Assembly (NCBI GenBank): GCA_002450295.1
Contig: DJYX01000150.1
Coordinates: 5,177 to 32,124, forward strand
DNA length: 26,948 nucleotides
DNA from: Deltaproteobacteria bacterium UBA6967
GTDB taxonomy: Bacteria > SAR324 > NAC60-12
Direction: 5' to 3'
Shown: positions 16,066 through 25,428 of the stretch, one piece after another
Layout: each line of letters begins with the position of its first letter
Numbering within the stretch: the first letter of the stretch is position 1
Program-made: the position numbers and the translations under genes
The notes under the pieces: model-generated
Told to the model about the DNA's origin: nothing
Database searches by the model: none
Seen by the model: the letters and a program-made list of their open reading frames with translations, nothing else

Positions 16066-17415
16066 ATGACTCATCGGATTCTCGTAATTGATGACGATCC
16101 AAAAATACTAGAGACTTGCCGTTCAGTTCTGGCACCGGAAGCCAACGTGGCAGGAGAGGAATTGCAGGCCATGGCAGATTCCCTCTTCGGTACTCAGCGA
16201 GTGGCTCCGGAAGAAGGCGTCGGCAAAGTACGTCAACACTTTGAAGTAACCACGGTTAACCAAGGGTTGCTGGGCTTGGATGAAGCAGTCAGGGCGAACA
16301 AAATTGGCCAACCGTTTTCAATTGCCTTCATCGATATGCGAATGCCTCCAGGCATTGATGGCCTAGAAACTGCGGAGCGGCTTGTCACGATTGATCCGTA
16401 TATTGAAATTGTGATCGTTACAGCTTACTCAGACACATCTCGTCAGAACATGGCTGATCAACTTGGTGACAGCAGGTTCTTACTGCTAAAGAAGCCATTT
16501 GATCCAGACGAATTGACCCAGATGGCCCAGTTTCTCATCTACAGACGAGAAATTGACCAATTGAACAGAGCGTATGAGCGTTTTGTCCCCAAGGAATTCC
16601 TAAAACTGTTGAACAAGGAAAACATTCTGGAAGTGCAGATTGGTGATCACGCCGAAATGCCTATGTCCGTTCTCTTCTCAGATATTCGCTCCTTCACATC
16701 CCTCTCCGAACGTCTTTCGCCTGCAGAAAATTTTCGCTTCATCAATTCCTACCTTGGATTGATGGGACCGGTAATCCGGAGGAATCGAGGCATCATCGAC
16801 AAGTTTATTGGTGATGCAATCATGGCACTGTTCCAAGTGGAACCAGACGATGCTGTGCGTGGAGCCCTTGAAATGATTCGTTCGCTTCGCTGGTACAACC
16901 AGGGCCGTTCACGTGCAGGTTATTCATCGGTGCGAATCGGGATTGGTATTCATAGTGGGAATGTGATGCTGGGGACTATTGGGGAGCACTACCGAATGGA
17001 GAGCTCCGTGGTAAGTGATGCCGTCAATCTGGCTTCTCGCATTGAAATGCTAACCAAGCCTTTTAAGACCGATCTGTTGATTAGTGAAGGTACATACAAC
17101 GGTCTGAAAGACCCGAGTCAGTACATGATTCGCCTAGTAGACATGCGCAAGGTGAGAGGTCGAAGTTTGCTGGTCAAACTTTATGAGGTTTTTGACGAGG
17201 AATACGAGGACTTGCGGGAGTTCAAAAAAGAAAATTTAGAACTGTTTGAGCTAGCGGTGAAATCATTTCACGCTTCAGAATTTGAGGGTGCTCGCTCCCA
17301 ATTTGAGCATCTGGCTTCAATGGGAGTTGAGGATAGCCTTGTGGAGCTTTACTTGGAACGCCTTAAACACATCGCTGAATATGGTGATGATGCCCCGATT
17401 GATGAGCATTTCTAA
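16066..17415 (+). CDS. Response regulator-adenylate cyclase fusion
   Basis: The 449-residue protein has an enlarged receiver (1-160; Asp90, Thr119, Lys143), a linker containing FVPKEFLKLL (173-182) and a class III nucleotide cyclase domain (about 195-376). Catalytic residues are present: metal-binding Asp206 (LFSDIRSFT) and Asp250 (FIGDAIMALF), adenine-selecting Lys246 and Asp318, and transition-state Asn321 and Arg325 (AVNLASR). Lys/Asp selection favours ATP, so the product should be cAMP. Residues 385-438 form a helical tail resembling a TPR pair. Phosphorylation of the receiver presumably gates cyclase activity. It is the only protein with a clear effector output among the three paralogues and precedes the histidine kinase by 35 bases. 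The enzyme class is secure; the signal source is not. Confidence 0.93.
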   Translation: MTHRILVIDDDPKILETCRSVLAPEANVAGEELQAMADSLFGTQRVAPEEGVGKVRQHFEVTTVNQGLLGLDEAVRANKIGQPFSIAFIDMRMPPGIDGLETAERLVTIDPYIEIVIVTAYSDTSRQNMADQLGDSRFLLLKKPFDPDELTQMAQFLIYRREIDQLNRAYERFVPKEFLKLLNKENILEVQIGDHAEMPMSVLFSDIRSFTSLSERLSPAENFRFINSYLGLMGPVIRRNRGIIDKFIGDAIMALFQVEPDDAVRGALEMIRSLRWYNQGRSRAGYSSVRIGIGIHSGNVMLGTIGEHYRMESSVVSDAVNLASRIEMLTKPFKTDLLISEGTYNGLKDPSQYMIRLVDMRKVRGRSLLVKLYEVFDEEYEDLREFKKENLELFELAVKSFHASEFEGARSQFEHLASMGVEDSLVELYLERLKHIAEYGDDAPIDEHF

Positions 17416-17450
17416 GCCAATCCGAATCTTTTAAATCAGCTGAGTTCTTG

Positions 17451-19445
17451 ATGAAGTTTGTTCGAAGCCTACAAAACGAGATTGTAATTTCGTTTATCCT
17501 ACTCGCTATGTTTCCAAGCCTCATTGGAGGCGTAGTGACTCTGATTTATTTTCAGAACATGATGGAGAAGGAAGCGCAACAAAATCTGGAACATGTGGCA
17601 GAACTATGGGCTCTGGCATCTGACCAGTGGTATCAAAATGCGGCAAAAGATATTCGACAGTTAGCCAATGCCCCCAATCTATGGCAGGCGGAAGCATTTG
17701 CACAAAGAAGCCTCTTTGAACCAGACCACTATGCTGGGATCTGGCAACTGAACTCGGAAGGCCAGTTGCTGCAAACGATCAAAGCAGGTGAATTGCCAGA
17801 AGAAACGGTATGGGAAACTCTTAAGGAATTCAATCAAGCTGAGCTTGGCCCTCTGCAGCTGCTCAAATCAGGAACAATTGCGCTACCGATTCGGGTAGAA
17901 GTAGCTAATGAGGGTCTGGTTGGTCCAGGTCAGGCCAATTCGAAACTGTTAGCTCTGCTCAGCAGTCAATCGATAGTGGAGTTGTTTACAGCAAGATATC
18001 AAGACGGACAAAGCAGAGGATTTCTTGCCGATTCAGCGGGGAATTTACTCTCGTTTATGCCTGATAGAAGTCTGTCTGAAGAAACTTGGCAGTTGATTGA
18101 AAACTGTCGTGACCAGATCACTGGATCTGGGGTTGTGGTGAATGACTTCGGTGATGATGTAGTGACAGCTTTTCGCTGGCTAGGCTATCCGAATGCTTGC
18201 CTAGTTATAGAAGTCGATCGGGAAATCGCTATTGGCAAGCTTGGTGTACGTTTGCCTATACTAGTAACTCTGATCTTCGGAATCATCATTGGAATTTCGC
18301 TGTTAGGAGTTCGTTTTCTGAGTCGTCACTTGATGCAGCCTATTCATGAACTCGTCGGTATTGTCAATCAGGTTGCAGATGGAGATTTCACCTCTCGGCC
18401 TAAGGAAAGTCAATTAGTAGAGATCAAGAAGCTTCATCGAGCTTTTACGGATATGGCGAATAGCTTAGAAACCTACAACCGTTACCTTGAAGAGCGGGTT
18501 TCCCAGCGTACCTTGGAATTGAATGAAAAAAATCTACAACTTCGCGAAACCATGCGCTTGCTCGATGAAGAAAAGAAAAAGCAGGTACAGCAGGCATACA
18601 ACGCAGGTATTGTTGAACACGCAATCAGTGTTCTGCACAACATCGGGAACGCTATTACCCCGCTAGCGGTCCGACTGCAAAAGCTTCATCAAAATAAGGC
18701 AGAATCCCAGTTTTCCAGCTATCTCCAACAATTATGTAGTTTGTTGGAACAGCACCAGGGTGACCTGGGAGATTTTTTCAGTTCTCCCCGCGGTCAACAG
18801 TTTCTGCCATTCCTCAAGCAACTCACGCAAACTTCTGACCAACAGAAAGTGGATGAACTTAAGTCGATGGATGTGATGGCCCATCAGCTTGATCACATCA
18901 CGGAAATCATTGCTTTGCAGCAGAAGTATGCTACGCAGCAGTCGCAGACTGAAGAGATTCAGATTGCGCAGGTGATTGATGATGCCATGGAAATGATGAA
19001 GCCAGCATTCGATAAACGAAACATCATGGTCATCGAAGAAGTTCAACCAGAGCTACCAAAAATTCAAAATGATCCAAACAAGCTCGTTCAGATCTTTATG
19101 AATTTGTTCAAGAACAGCATTGAGAGCATTGATCAGTGTCTGCGTGCCCCCAAAGACGGGTATCAGGGGAGGGTCAGAGTGGGAGCTACGATCCTGGGAA
19201 GCGATCAACTTCAGATGTATGTGGAAGATAACGGCCAAGGTGCTGAACCAGAGTCCCTGAAGCGGGCCTTTGAATTTGGATACTCCACTAAAAAGCGTGG
19301 TTCTGGTTTTGGTTTGCACGATTGCGCAAATTTTATACGTTTTCACAAGGGTATCGTTGAGTTGACCTCCGAGGGGGTTGGAAAGGGGGCAAAGATCACT
19401 TTCACTCTTCCAATCACCAAATCAAAAAACGAAACAGAAGTCTAA
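17451..19445 (+). CDS. Transmembrane sensor histidine kinase, HNIGN type
   Basis: The protein is 664 residues from the ATG at 17451; a TTG directly before it is also possible. A membrane helix at about 11-34 and another at 266-289 enclose a periplasmic domain of about 230 residues, perhaps dCache-like but not recognised. A HAMP domain follows (290-342), then a coiled coil (343-380). The phospho-accepting His is probably His396 in VLHNIGNAITP. The ATPase domain shows Asn551/Asn555 (NLFKNSIES), DNGQG at 593-597 and GSGFGLH at 617-623. About 155 residues separate His396 from the N-box, much more than in common kinases, because of an extended helical hairpin. Neighbouring receivers are the natural targets. 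There is no receiver of its own. Confidence 0.92.
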   Translation: MKFVRSLQNEIVISFILLAMFPSLIGGVVTLIYFQNMMEKEAQQNLEHVAELWALASDQWYQNAAKDIRQLANAPNLWQAEAFAQRSLFEPDHYAGIWQLNSEGQLLQTIKAGELPEETVWETLKEFNQAELGPLQLLKSGTIALPIRVEVANEGLVGPGQANSKLLALLSSQSIVELFTARYQDGQSRGFLADSAGNLLSFMPDRSLSEETWQLIENCRDQITGSGVVVNDFGDDVVTAFRWLGYPNACLVIEVDREIAIGKLGVRLPILVTLIFGIIIGISLLGVRFLSRHLMQPIHELVGIVNQVADGDFTSRPKESQLVEIKKLHRAFTDMANSLETYNRYLEERVSQRTLELNEKNLQLRETMRLLDEEKKKQVQQAYNAGIVEHAISVLHNIGNAITPLAVRLQKLHQNKAESQFSSYLQQLCSLLEQHQGDLGDFFSSPRGQQFLPFLKQLTQTSDQQKVDELKSMDVMAHQLDHITEIIALQQKYATQQSQTEEIQIAQVIDDAMEMMKPAFDKRNIMVIEEVQPELPKIQNDPNKLVQIFMNLFKNSIESIDQCLRAPKDGYQGRVRVGATILGSDQLQMYVEDNGQGAEPESLKRAFEFGYSTKKRGSGFGLHDCANFIRFHKGIVELTSEGVGKGAKITFTLPITKSKNETEV

Positions 19446-19459
19446 GAGATCTATCAAAT

Positions 19460-19488
19460 TTGACGCTTTCATTTCCCAATTTTAGAAA
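19460..19488 (+). promoter_or_regulatory. Candidate internal promoter before cheA
   Basis: TTGACG (19460-19465) and TAGAAA (19483-19488) are 17 bases apart in the 75-base gap between the histidine kinase and cheA, matching 5/6 and 4/6 of the sigma70 boxes. This is the largest gap in the signalling run, so a second start of transcription here is reasonable. Confidence 0.38.
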
Positions 19489-19520
19489 TCAATAGATGTG
19501 GACAGATAGGTAATCAGTTC

Positions 19521-21719
19521 ATGATGGACGCCGAGCAACAAAATCAAATTCAGATCAAACGTGATGCACTGAACATGAATGTGATGTCACTGAAGCCAGA
19601 GCACTTTCAGGATTTGGCTCATGTTGGCTCAATCCTCACAGAACTTGAAGAATTCGCATCATTGATGGATGGACTGGAGCAGCCTCAATTCAGCAAAATT
19701 TTGAAGGAATTAGGGCATCGGCTTGGCCAAATTGTGGCGGAGTTGTCTCCATACGAATCTGGTCTGGAAGAATTTCAGCAACTTCATGAGCAGTTTGATA
19801 ATGCATTGGAGCTTCTCTACGCAGGAGACCAAGAGGACGCTGATAAGATTCTGATCCATGCGTTGGATAGTAAATCAACAGATGGGAAGAATTTAGAATC
19901 ACAGGATCACTACAGTGATTACGCCAAGATTATCCAGCACTGCACTGATGAGATGAAAGGAGATGAAACCCTTGCGGAGTTCATTAGTGAGACTGAGGAA
20001 GGGCTCCAGAATACAGAGGAGACCCTACTTAGATTGGAAGAAGATTTTGAGGATCAAAAAGCGATCTCTAGTATCTTCCGTGTCTTTCATACAATCAAGG
20101 GGACTGCTGGATTTTTAGGTTTGACAGATCTAGGAAGCTTGGCTCATCGGACAGAAGATTTGATGGTTCAGGTCAACGAGGGAGAACGCGAAATCACATT
20201 AGAGATCCTTAACGCAATCCTGTGTGCGACGGATGGTTTATCCAAGTTGATTAGCCAAATGAAGGCTATGATTGCAGGAATGAGTTCAGACCCAGTGGAT
20301 CTTCGAGAGGCCTATCAACTTTTGGATTATTTGCTAAGTGATGAAGTTTCGAGATCCGCCTCGGTTTTAGAAAATCCTACTCTTGAAACTATTAGCGTAA
20401 CCTCACAACCTCACTCTGAAGATCAAAAAGCTCTTACCGAAACTCACCCTGAAGCGGGTCAGAATTTAGCGAAGACTTCGAAGTCTCCCACCACTAAGGT
20501 TTCAAAAACGAATGAGAACGTGGCAGCAACTCAAGTCATGGATATGCTGAAGATTCCAGCATTCAAACTTGATGAGTTGTCTGAGTTCATTGGTGAAATG
20601 GTGGTTGCGCTCTCGGTTTTGTCCCAGAACCCAACGATTGCCAATCTGGAAGATCGCAAATTACATGACCGATTGGATCAGTTGAACAAGATCACAGAGC
20701 AACTTCGGGATCGAATCCTCAGTATTCGCATGTTTCCGGTCAAGAACGTTTTTTCAAAGCTGACAAGGCAGATGCGAGATCTCTCAAAAAAATCTGGTAA
20801 GCAGGTCAAACTCACGATTCAGGGAGATGAAACATTAGTTGATAAGACGATCATAGATAGCATCTACGCCCCATTGATGCACATCATGCGAAATACGGTT
20901 GATCATGGAATTGAAACTCCTGAGGAACGAATAGCAGCGGGTAAGTCCTCTGAGGGAACCGTCAAACTCTCCGCACATCACTTGGGTGATTCCATTCTGA
21001 TTGAAGTGCGTGATGATGGGCGTGGATTGGATCGTCAAAAACTACTTTCAAAAGCCTTGGAACGTGGCTTGGTCAATGAGCGAGAGAAACTCACAGATCA
21101 ACAAATCTTCATGTTCATCTTCACGAGTGGTGTTTCCACAGCTAAAGAAGTGACTGACATTTCTGGCCGTGGGGTCGGTATGGATGTGGTGAAGAAAGAG
21201 GTTGAGAAACTTCGTGGCAAGATCAGCGTGGAGACCGAGGCTGGAAAGGGCACTGCCTTCTTGATCAAACTGCCCTTGACGACCTCAATCATTGAAGGGT
21301 TAGTAGTGCGTTTGGGCGAAAATCGCTTTGTTCTACCCATTCTTGATGTACACCTGACGCTGATTCCAAAAAAGGATCAACTTTATGACGTTCAAGATCG
21401 TGAAAGTGAGTGTTTGATTCTGGCTGGAGAAGTCATTCCAATAATGCGGCTTCATGAGTTTTTTGATGTCGAGGCTGATGTGATGGTCCCAGAGGAAGCA
21501 ATCATTGTAGTTGTTAAGTACGGTGATAAAAAATATGGACTGATGGTCGATGAACTACTGCACCGGCAACAAATTGTGGTAAAGAATCTTGGAGAAACCT
21601 TCATCAATCTGCCTGGAATCACAGGAGGAACAATTCTGGGTGATGGGAGAGTCGGATTGATTCTAGATCCAGAGACGCTGATTCATCGCTCACACAACAT
21701 CAACGTGACGATCAATTGA
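19521..21719 (+). CDS. cheA: Chemotaxis histidine kinase CheA, no P2 domain
   Basis: The 732-residue protein starts with about 140 residues of helical sequence outside the usual CheA plan. The Hpt (P1) domain follows, with phospho-His190 in FHTIKGTAGFLG. A Ser/Thr/Lys-rich linker (275-340) stands where the CheY/CheB-docking P2 domain would be; no P2 is visible. The dimerisation helices span 345-415. The ATPase has Asn458 (HIMRNTVDHG), DDGRGLD at 498-504 and GRGVGMD at 549-555. A CheW-like P5 domain runs from about 590 to 725. It sits in arrays with receptors and CheW and passes phosphate to response regulators. ATG codons occur at both 19521 and 19524. cheW follows after 27 bases. Confidence 0.95.
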   Translation: MMDAEQQNQIQIKRDALNMNVMSLKPEHFQDLAHVGSILTELEEFASLMDGLEQPQFSKILKELGHRLGQIVAELSPYESGLEEFQQLHEQFDNALELLYAGDQEDADKILIHALDSKSTDGKNLESQDHYSDYAKIIQHCTDEMKGDETLAEFISETEEGLQNTEETLLRLEEDFEDQKAISSIFRVFHTIKGTAGFLGLTDLGSLAHRTEDLMVQVNEGEREITLEILNAILCATDGLSKLISQMKAMIAGMSSDPVDLREAYQLLDYLLSDEVSRSASVLENPTLETISVTSQPHSEDQKALTETHPEAGQNLAKTSKSPTTKVSKTNENVAATQVMDMLKIPAFKLDELSEFIGEMVVALSVLSQNPTIANLEDRKLHDRLDQLNKITEQLRDRILSIRMFPVKNVFSKLTRQMRDLSKKSGKQVKLTIQGDETLVDKTIIDSIYAPLMHIMRNTVDHGIETPEERIAAGKSSEGTVKLSAHHLGDSILIEVRDDGRGLDRQKLLSKALERGLVNEREKLTDQQIFMFIFTSGVSTAKEVTDISGRGVGMDVVKKEVEKLRGKISVETEAGKGTAFLIKLPLTTSIIEGLVVRLGENRFVLPILDVHLTLIPKKDQLYDVQDRESECLILAGEVIPIMRLHEFFDVEADVMVPEEAIIVVVKYGDKKYGLMVDELLHRQQIVVKNLGETFINLPGITGGTILGDGRVGLILDPETLIHRSHNINVTIN

Positions 21720-21746
21720 ACACGCAAGATCAGTCGAGGTAAAGTG

Positions 21747-22232
21747 ATGAATGATCTATTTGAAAATTCGGAAGGGAAGTTACTGACTTTCCTGCTAAGA
21801 AACCAAGAATATGGTATCAAAATTCTTGAGGCTCGTGAAGTTGTGGGCATGATGCACATTGATCCAGTCCCGCATACCTCGGATTTCATGAAAGGAGTGA
21901 TCAATCTTCGTGGAAAGATCATTCCAGTGATTGATTTAAGGACCAAGTTCAAGATGCCTCAGGCGGCTCCGACCAATGAAACCTGCATCATTGTTGTTGA
22001 TTTTGGCAACGCCTTCACGGGGATCATCGTAGATTTTCTGATTGGGGTAACCCGAATTGAAGAGGTCAGCTTTGAAGAGACTCCACAGATGAGCGCTAAC
22101 ATTAGAGCCGAATTCATTTCAGGAATGGCCAAACTGGAGGATCGGGTCGTGATTGTTCTTGAACTAAAAAATGTTTTGTCTGCGAAGGCAATGGTAAGTA
22201 TCTCAACAAATCAACCTGAGATCGCATTATGA
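21747..22232 (+). CDS. cheW: Chemotaxis coupling protein CheW
   Basis: The protein is 161 residues when started at the ATG at 21747, six bases after GAGGT; a GTG directly upstream is less well placed. A single CheW domain fills it, with [19 protein letters not shown] at 47-65, the best conserved stretch of the family, and IGVTRIEEV at 99-107. It links receptors to CheA in the cytoplasmic array. Its stop overlaps the start of the next receptor gene by 4 bases (ATGA), so the two are translationally coupled. Confidence 0.95.
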   Translation: MNDLFENSEGKLLTFLLRNQEYGIKILEAREVVGMMHIDPVPHTSDFMKGVINLRGKIIPVIDLRTKFKMPQAAPTNETCIIVVDFGNAFTGIIVDFLIGVTRIEEVSFEETPQMSANIRAEFISGMAKLEDRVVIVLELKNVLSAKAMVSISTNQPEIAL

Positions 22233-23641
22233 CTGTTTCCATGCGAGGGCTTCTGAATCGGGGGGTCTGTGTCTTTGCTTTGCTGATTCTTCTTGGAGGA
22301 GAATTGTTTCTCAGAAGAGAAATGCTGCTGTCGCTCGAAGATTCCTCGGTAGATCAAGCGACTTTAGATACGCTGCATGGACTCTCGGCAACACATGAAC
22401 TATGGCTCATAGTACTCGCGGGAATTCTCGCAATGCTGTCGGGATTAATTTTTTGGAATACAGGAAGCGCCAGTATCAAACCTCTGAAAAAGATGGTTGA
22501 AGAATTGATGACGGCTTCTTCACAACTTCGTAAAGCGTCTGAACAAGTTGCAAAAAATTCTGCTGAGCTTTCTAACGATTCTATGCAGCAGGCAAACAGT
22601 GGAGAACTAGCTTCTAATGTAATGCACGAAATTGCTTTGCCATCGATTGCTATCTTTTCCTCAAGTTCTATCCAAGTGGCAGAACAGATTGAGGATATCA
22701 ATGCCCTGGCTCGCTCTGTTGAAGAGAATACACAGCGCACCTTAGAACTCTCTGCAGAAGCCCGCGCAGCGGCAGAGAGCGGGGTTCAGGCGATGAGTGA
22801 GATTAGCAGTGCGATGCGAGGTGTTCAGGAAGGCAGTTCCCGAATTACGGATATCATTGAGGTGATTGATACGATCACACATCAAACGAAGATGCTGGCA
22901 ACCAATGCAGCGATTGAGGCAGCCCGGGCTGGTGAGCAGGGGAAAGGTTTTGCGGTCGTTGCTGATGAGGTGTCTAAGTTGGCAGAAAATTCTAAAAAGG
23001 CTGCTCGTGAGATAGGTGAACTGATTAGAGAAAGTGTTGCCAAGGCCAGAGATGGAGGAAAGCTTGCTGCCGATGGAGAAGCAGCCCTTCAAAATATCCT
23101 ACAAACGGTGGTTGAAGTTGTGGACCTCGTAAGCGATGTTGCCCTTTCTGCTTCTGAGCAAACAGAGAAAATGCGAGAAGCTGAGAGGCTGATCATTGAA
23201 ATCAAACAGGCTTCAACAGATCAAAACAAGCACACTCCTGAGTTGGCGACTGCTATTCAGGATATGATCAAAGTTGCTCAGAAATCAGCAATGAATGCTG
23301 AGTCTGGGACCGTTGCAGCAGAACAACTTTTTGCCCAAGTACAGATCTTGAGTGACTTGGTAGATCGTCTCGCATCCCAGATAGGTACTTCCAAAAAATC
23401 TCAAATAGCACCAATGCAAGCTTCGAAGCCCAAAAAGGAAGCTGTCAACAATGCTCGCTTGCTGCCTGCTCCATCTAAAAAGTCAGGTCCAACCAAGTTT
23501 AATCCAGAGATGAAACGCCCACTGGCAATGAAAGCTTCGACTTCAAATATCAATCAATCCAGTTCTTCCAAATCAAAACCTGATCCTCAAAGCAAGCCCT
23601 CCGATATCATTCCCATGCGGGACGACTTCTCAGAATTCTGA
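22229..23641 (+). CDS. Methyl-accepting protein with almost no sensor domain
   Basis: The 470-residue protein has two membrane helices (about 9-28 and 58-76) enclosing only some 30 residues, so there is no room for a normal periplasmic ligand domain. No HAMP domain follows. The signalling domain is clear, with the hairpin tip [20 protein letters not shown] at 219-238 then [15 protein letters not shown]. After about 385 a flexible Lys/Ser/Pro-rich tail of 80 residues ends in DFSEF, which fits the aromatic-x-x-aromatic pattern of CheR-tethering pentapeptides. It may sense the membrane state, respond to a partner, or act as an array scaffold. It is translationally coupled to cheW, so it probably belongs to this CheA system. 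Confidence 0.92.
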   Translation: MTVSMRGLLNRGVCVFALLILLGGELFLRREMLLSLEDSSVDQATLDTLHGLSATHELWLIVLAGILAMLSGLIFWNTGSASIKPLKKMVEELMTASSQLRKASEQVAKNSAELSNDSMQQANSGELASNVMHEIALPSIAIFSSSSIQVAEQIEDINALARSVEENTQRTLELSAEARAAAESGVQAMSEISSAMRGVQEGSSRITDIIEVIDTITHQTKMLATNAAIEAARAGEQGKGFAVVADEVSKLAENSKKAAREIGELIRESVAKARDGGKLAADGEAALQNILQTVVEVVDLVSDVALSASEQTEKMREAERLIIEIKQASTDQNKHTPELATAIQDMIKVAQKSAMNAESGTVAAEQLFAQVQILSDLVDRLASQIGTSKKSQIAPMQASKPKKEAVNNARLLPAPSKKSGPTKFNPEMKRPLAMKASTSNINQSSSSKSKPDPQSKPSDIIPMRDDFSEF

Positions 23642-23685
23642 GAGATTTCTTTACAGGGTTTCTCTCCAAAGCGAGCAATCTTCTT

Positions 23686-25419
23686 ATGGTGTCTCGATTG
23701 GGGCTAACGTCCCGAATTCTGCTTGCCAGTAGTTTTGTAATAATTGTGCTTGCTCTACTACGATTAGGTGTCAATTGGGTGTTGATTGAAGATCAGGTGA
23801 TGAAAGAAATTCTATTGGAATCCAAGGCACTGACTCAGCAGGCTCAGATTGTCTTGAAACAAAGTGCTCAGATTCATGTTCAGTACGTTGAAAAATTGGT
23901 AGAGAAGGAGCAATTAATCACTCAGAATACAAGTAGCATTAAAGGCCTTCCCACCAGCGTAATCCCCATTCATTTCGCTCAGGAAGTTGCTCAGCAAGGA
24001 TTGAAAAGTGAGTACTACAGTTTACGAGTAATTCGAAAAAATATCTCAAATCAAGCTGTGCTCACAGATTTGGCCGTCCTTAATCATCTGCGCGAGAATG
24101 AGCTTACTGAACTAATTAAATTGGATGAAAAACAGAATGTTTTCCGCTATGTCAGTCCCATTCGAGTGGGCCAGGAATGTATGGTCTGCCATGGTGCCAA
24201 AGAAAGTCTGGAGCAGGACCCATCAAGCACATTAAATAATGAATTGCGTGGTTGGAAAGTTGGGGATATCCCAGCAGCATTTGCTGTGATTGTGGATCTT
24301 CAACTTATTTCGGATCGATTCCAAGAAACCATACCAAGACTCCTCTTGGTGAGTCTAATCGCGCTTTGTTTTGGGCTGGTGATCGCATTTATGGTCACTT
24401 ATTCGATCTTGAGACCGCTAAAGAGTTTTGTCATTCGACTGCATAAAATGGCTCAGAAAAACGTAAGTATCGCTGAACAGGTTAGCCAAAATAGTAATAG
24501 CCTGACTTTGTCGAATGGGAACCAAGCCACTCATCTTTTGAAGGTGATGGAAAAGATTAAGGAACTTGGAACACACGCTCTGGAAAATCTAGACAAGGCC
24601 CAGTTGAACATAAATTCCACTAATCAATTGACCGACTCGTTTCAACTGATCATTGCTCAATCCCAATCCACAGAGCAGGCTGTTTCAGACATGAAAAACT
24701 CAATCAAAGAGGGCTCTGAATCAATGGTAAATATCATGAGTGTGCTACTCTCTGTCAGAGATAGTGGCTTGCTCATCAACAAAATTTTGGAGTCCCTGAA
24801 TAGTATCACTCAGCAGACGAAGATGTTGGCTACAAATGCTGCGATTGAAGCAGCTCGAGCAGGCGAGCATGGAAAAGGGTTTGGAGTAGTAGCCAATGAG
24901 GTCGCTAAACTCGCTGAAAACTCAAAGCTTGCTACTCATCAGATTTCAAAGCTGATCTCAGATTCAGCACAGCAAGGTATGCAAATAGGCGAGTTGGCTG
25001 ATAGGGGAGGTCAATCACTGAAGCAACTAGAGAACAAGTTTGAAGCTCTTTCAGATTTTGTAGAAGACTTGGCAAAGTCTGTCCTTCTAAATAGTGACAA
25101 TGTCATAGCTATCAACGACCGAGCTTCTAAAGTGAGTGAGTTGTCAATGTCCCAATCAAAGGAAACGGAAGATCTGCTCTTTCTTCTTCAGCAGATGGAT
25201 GAAAATGAACACCAAAACAAGAGCTTTACAGATAAGACCTTGATCGAAGCCCATCAGCTACATGAAGGAGCCTTGCACTTACTGGGATTGATCAAAGAGA
25301 TTGAATGGCTAATCTCAGGTGATGAAAATTCAACCAAAATTTCGAAAAACAGGCTGGATAATCCAAGCAAATTAGAACGTCTGCAATTACCTTCAAATAC
25401 AAAAAATTTGGGTGGTTGA
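23686..25419 (+). CDS. Methyl-accepting protein with periplasmic c-type haem domain
   Basis: In this 577-residue protein, membrane helices at about 9-28 and 218-240 enclose a periplasmic domain of about 190 residues. That domain contains CMVCH (165-169), a CXXCH covalent haem site, in a setting ([18 protein letters not shown]) typical of Tll0287-like/DUF3365 sensor domains. Such a domain could sense redox state, oxygen or nitric oxide. The region after the second helix has a short RPLKSF start but no full HAMP. The signalling tip is [20 protein letters not shown] at 377-396. Unlike the preceding receptor, the C-terminus lacks a tethering pentapeptide. It lies 44 bases after the first receptor gene and just before cheR. 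The haem assignment rests on motif and context. Confidence 0.92.
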   Translation: MVSRLGLTSRILLASSFVIIVLALLRLGVNWVLIEDQVMKEILLESKALTQQAQIVLKQSAQIHVQYVEKLVEKEQLITQNTSSIKGLPTSVIPIHFAQEVAQQGLKSEYYSLRVIRKNISNQAVLTDLAVLNHLRENELTELIKLDEKQNVFRYVSPIRVGQECMVCHGAKESLEQDPSSTLNNELRGWKVGDIPAAFAVIVDLQLISDRFQETIPRLLLVSLIALCFGLVIAFMVTYSILRPLKSFVIRLHKMAQKNVSIAEQVSQNSNSLTLSNGNQATHLLKVMEKIKELGTHALENLDKAQLNINSTNQLTDSFQLIIAQSQSTEQAVSDMKNSIKEGSESMVNIMSVLLSVRDSGLLINKILESLNSITQQTKMLATNAAIEAARAGEHGKGFGVVANEVAKLAENSKLATHQISKLISDSAQQGMQIGELADRGGQSLKQLENKFEALSDFVEDLAKSVLLNSDNVIAINDRASKVSELSMSQSKETEDLLFLLQQMDENEHQNKSFTDKTLIEAHQLHEGALHLLGLIKEIEWLISGDENSTKISKNRLDNPSKLERLQLPSNTKNLGG

Positions 25420-25428
25420 ACTTTGCAG

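Noticed and set aside
14972..16560. The three receivers as an assembly or recent duplication artefact
   Set aside because: The copies differ throughout at protein level, have different lengths and gaps, and one carries a cyclase domain, so the duplication is old and real.
17451..17451. TTG at 17448 as the histidine kinase start
   Set aside because: An ATG follows directly and gives the same protein less one residue; ATG is the likelier start.
22354..23092. Long minus-strand ORFs opposite the first receptor gene
   Set aside because: They lie entirely antisense to a well-supported MCP signalling domain and have Ser/Cys-rich shadow composition.
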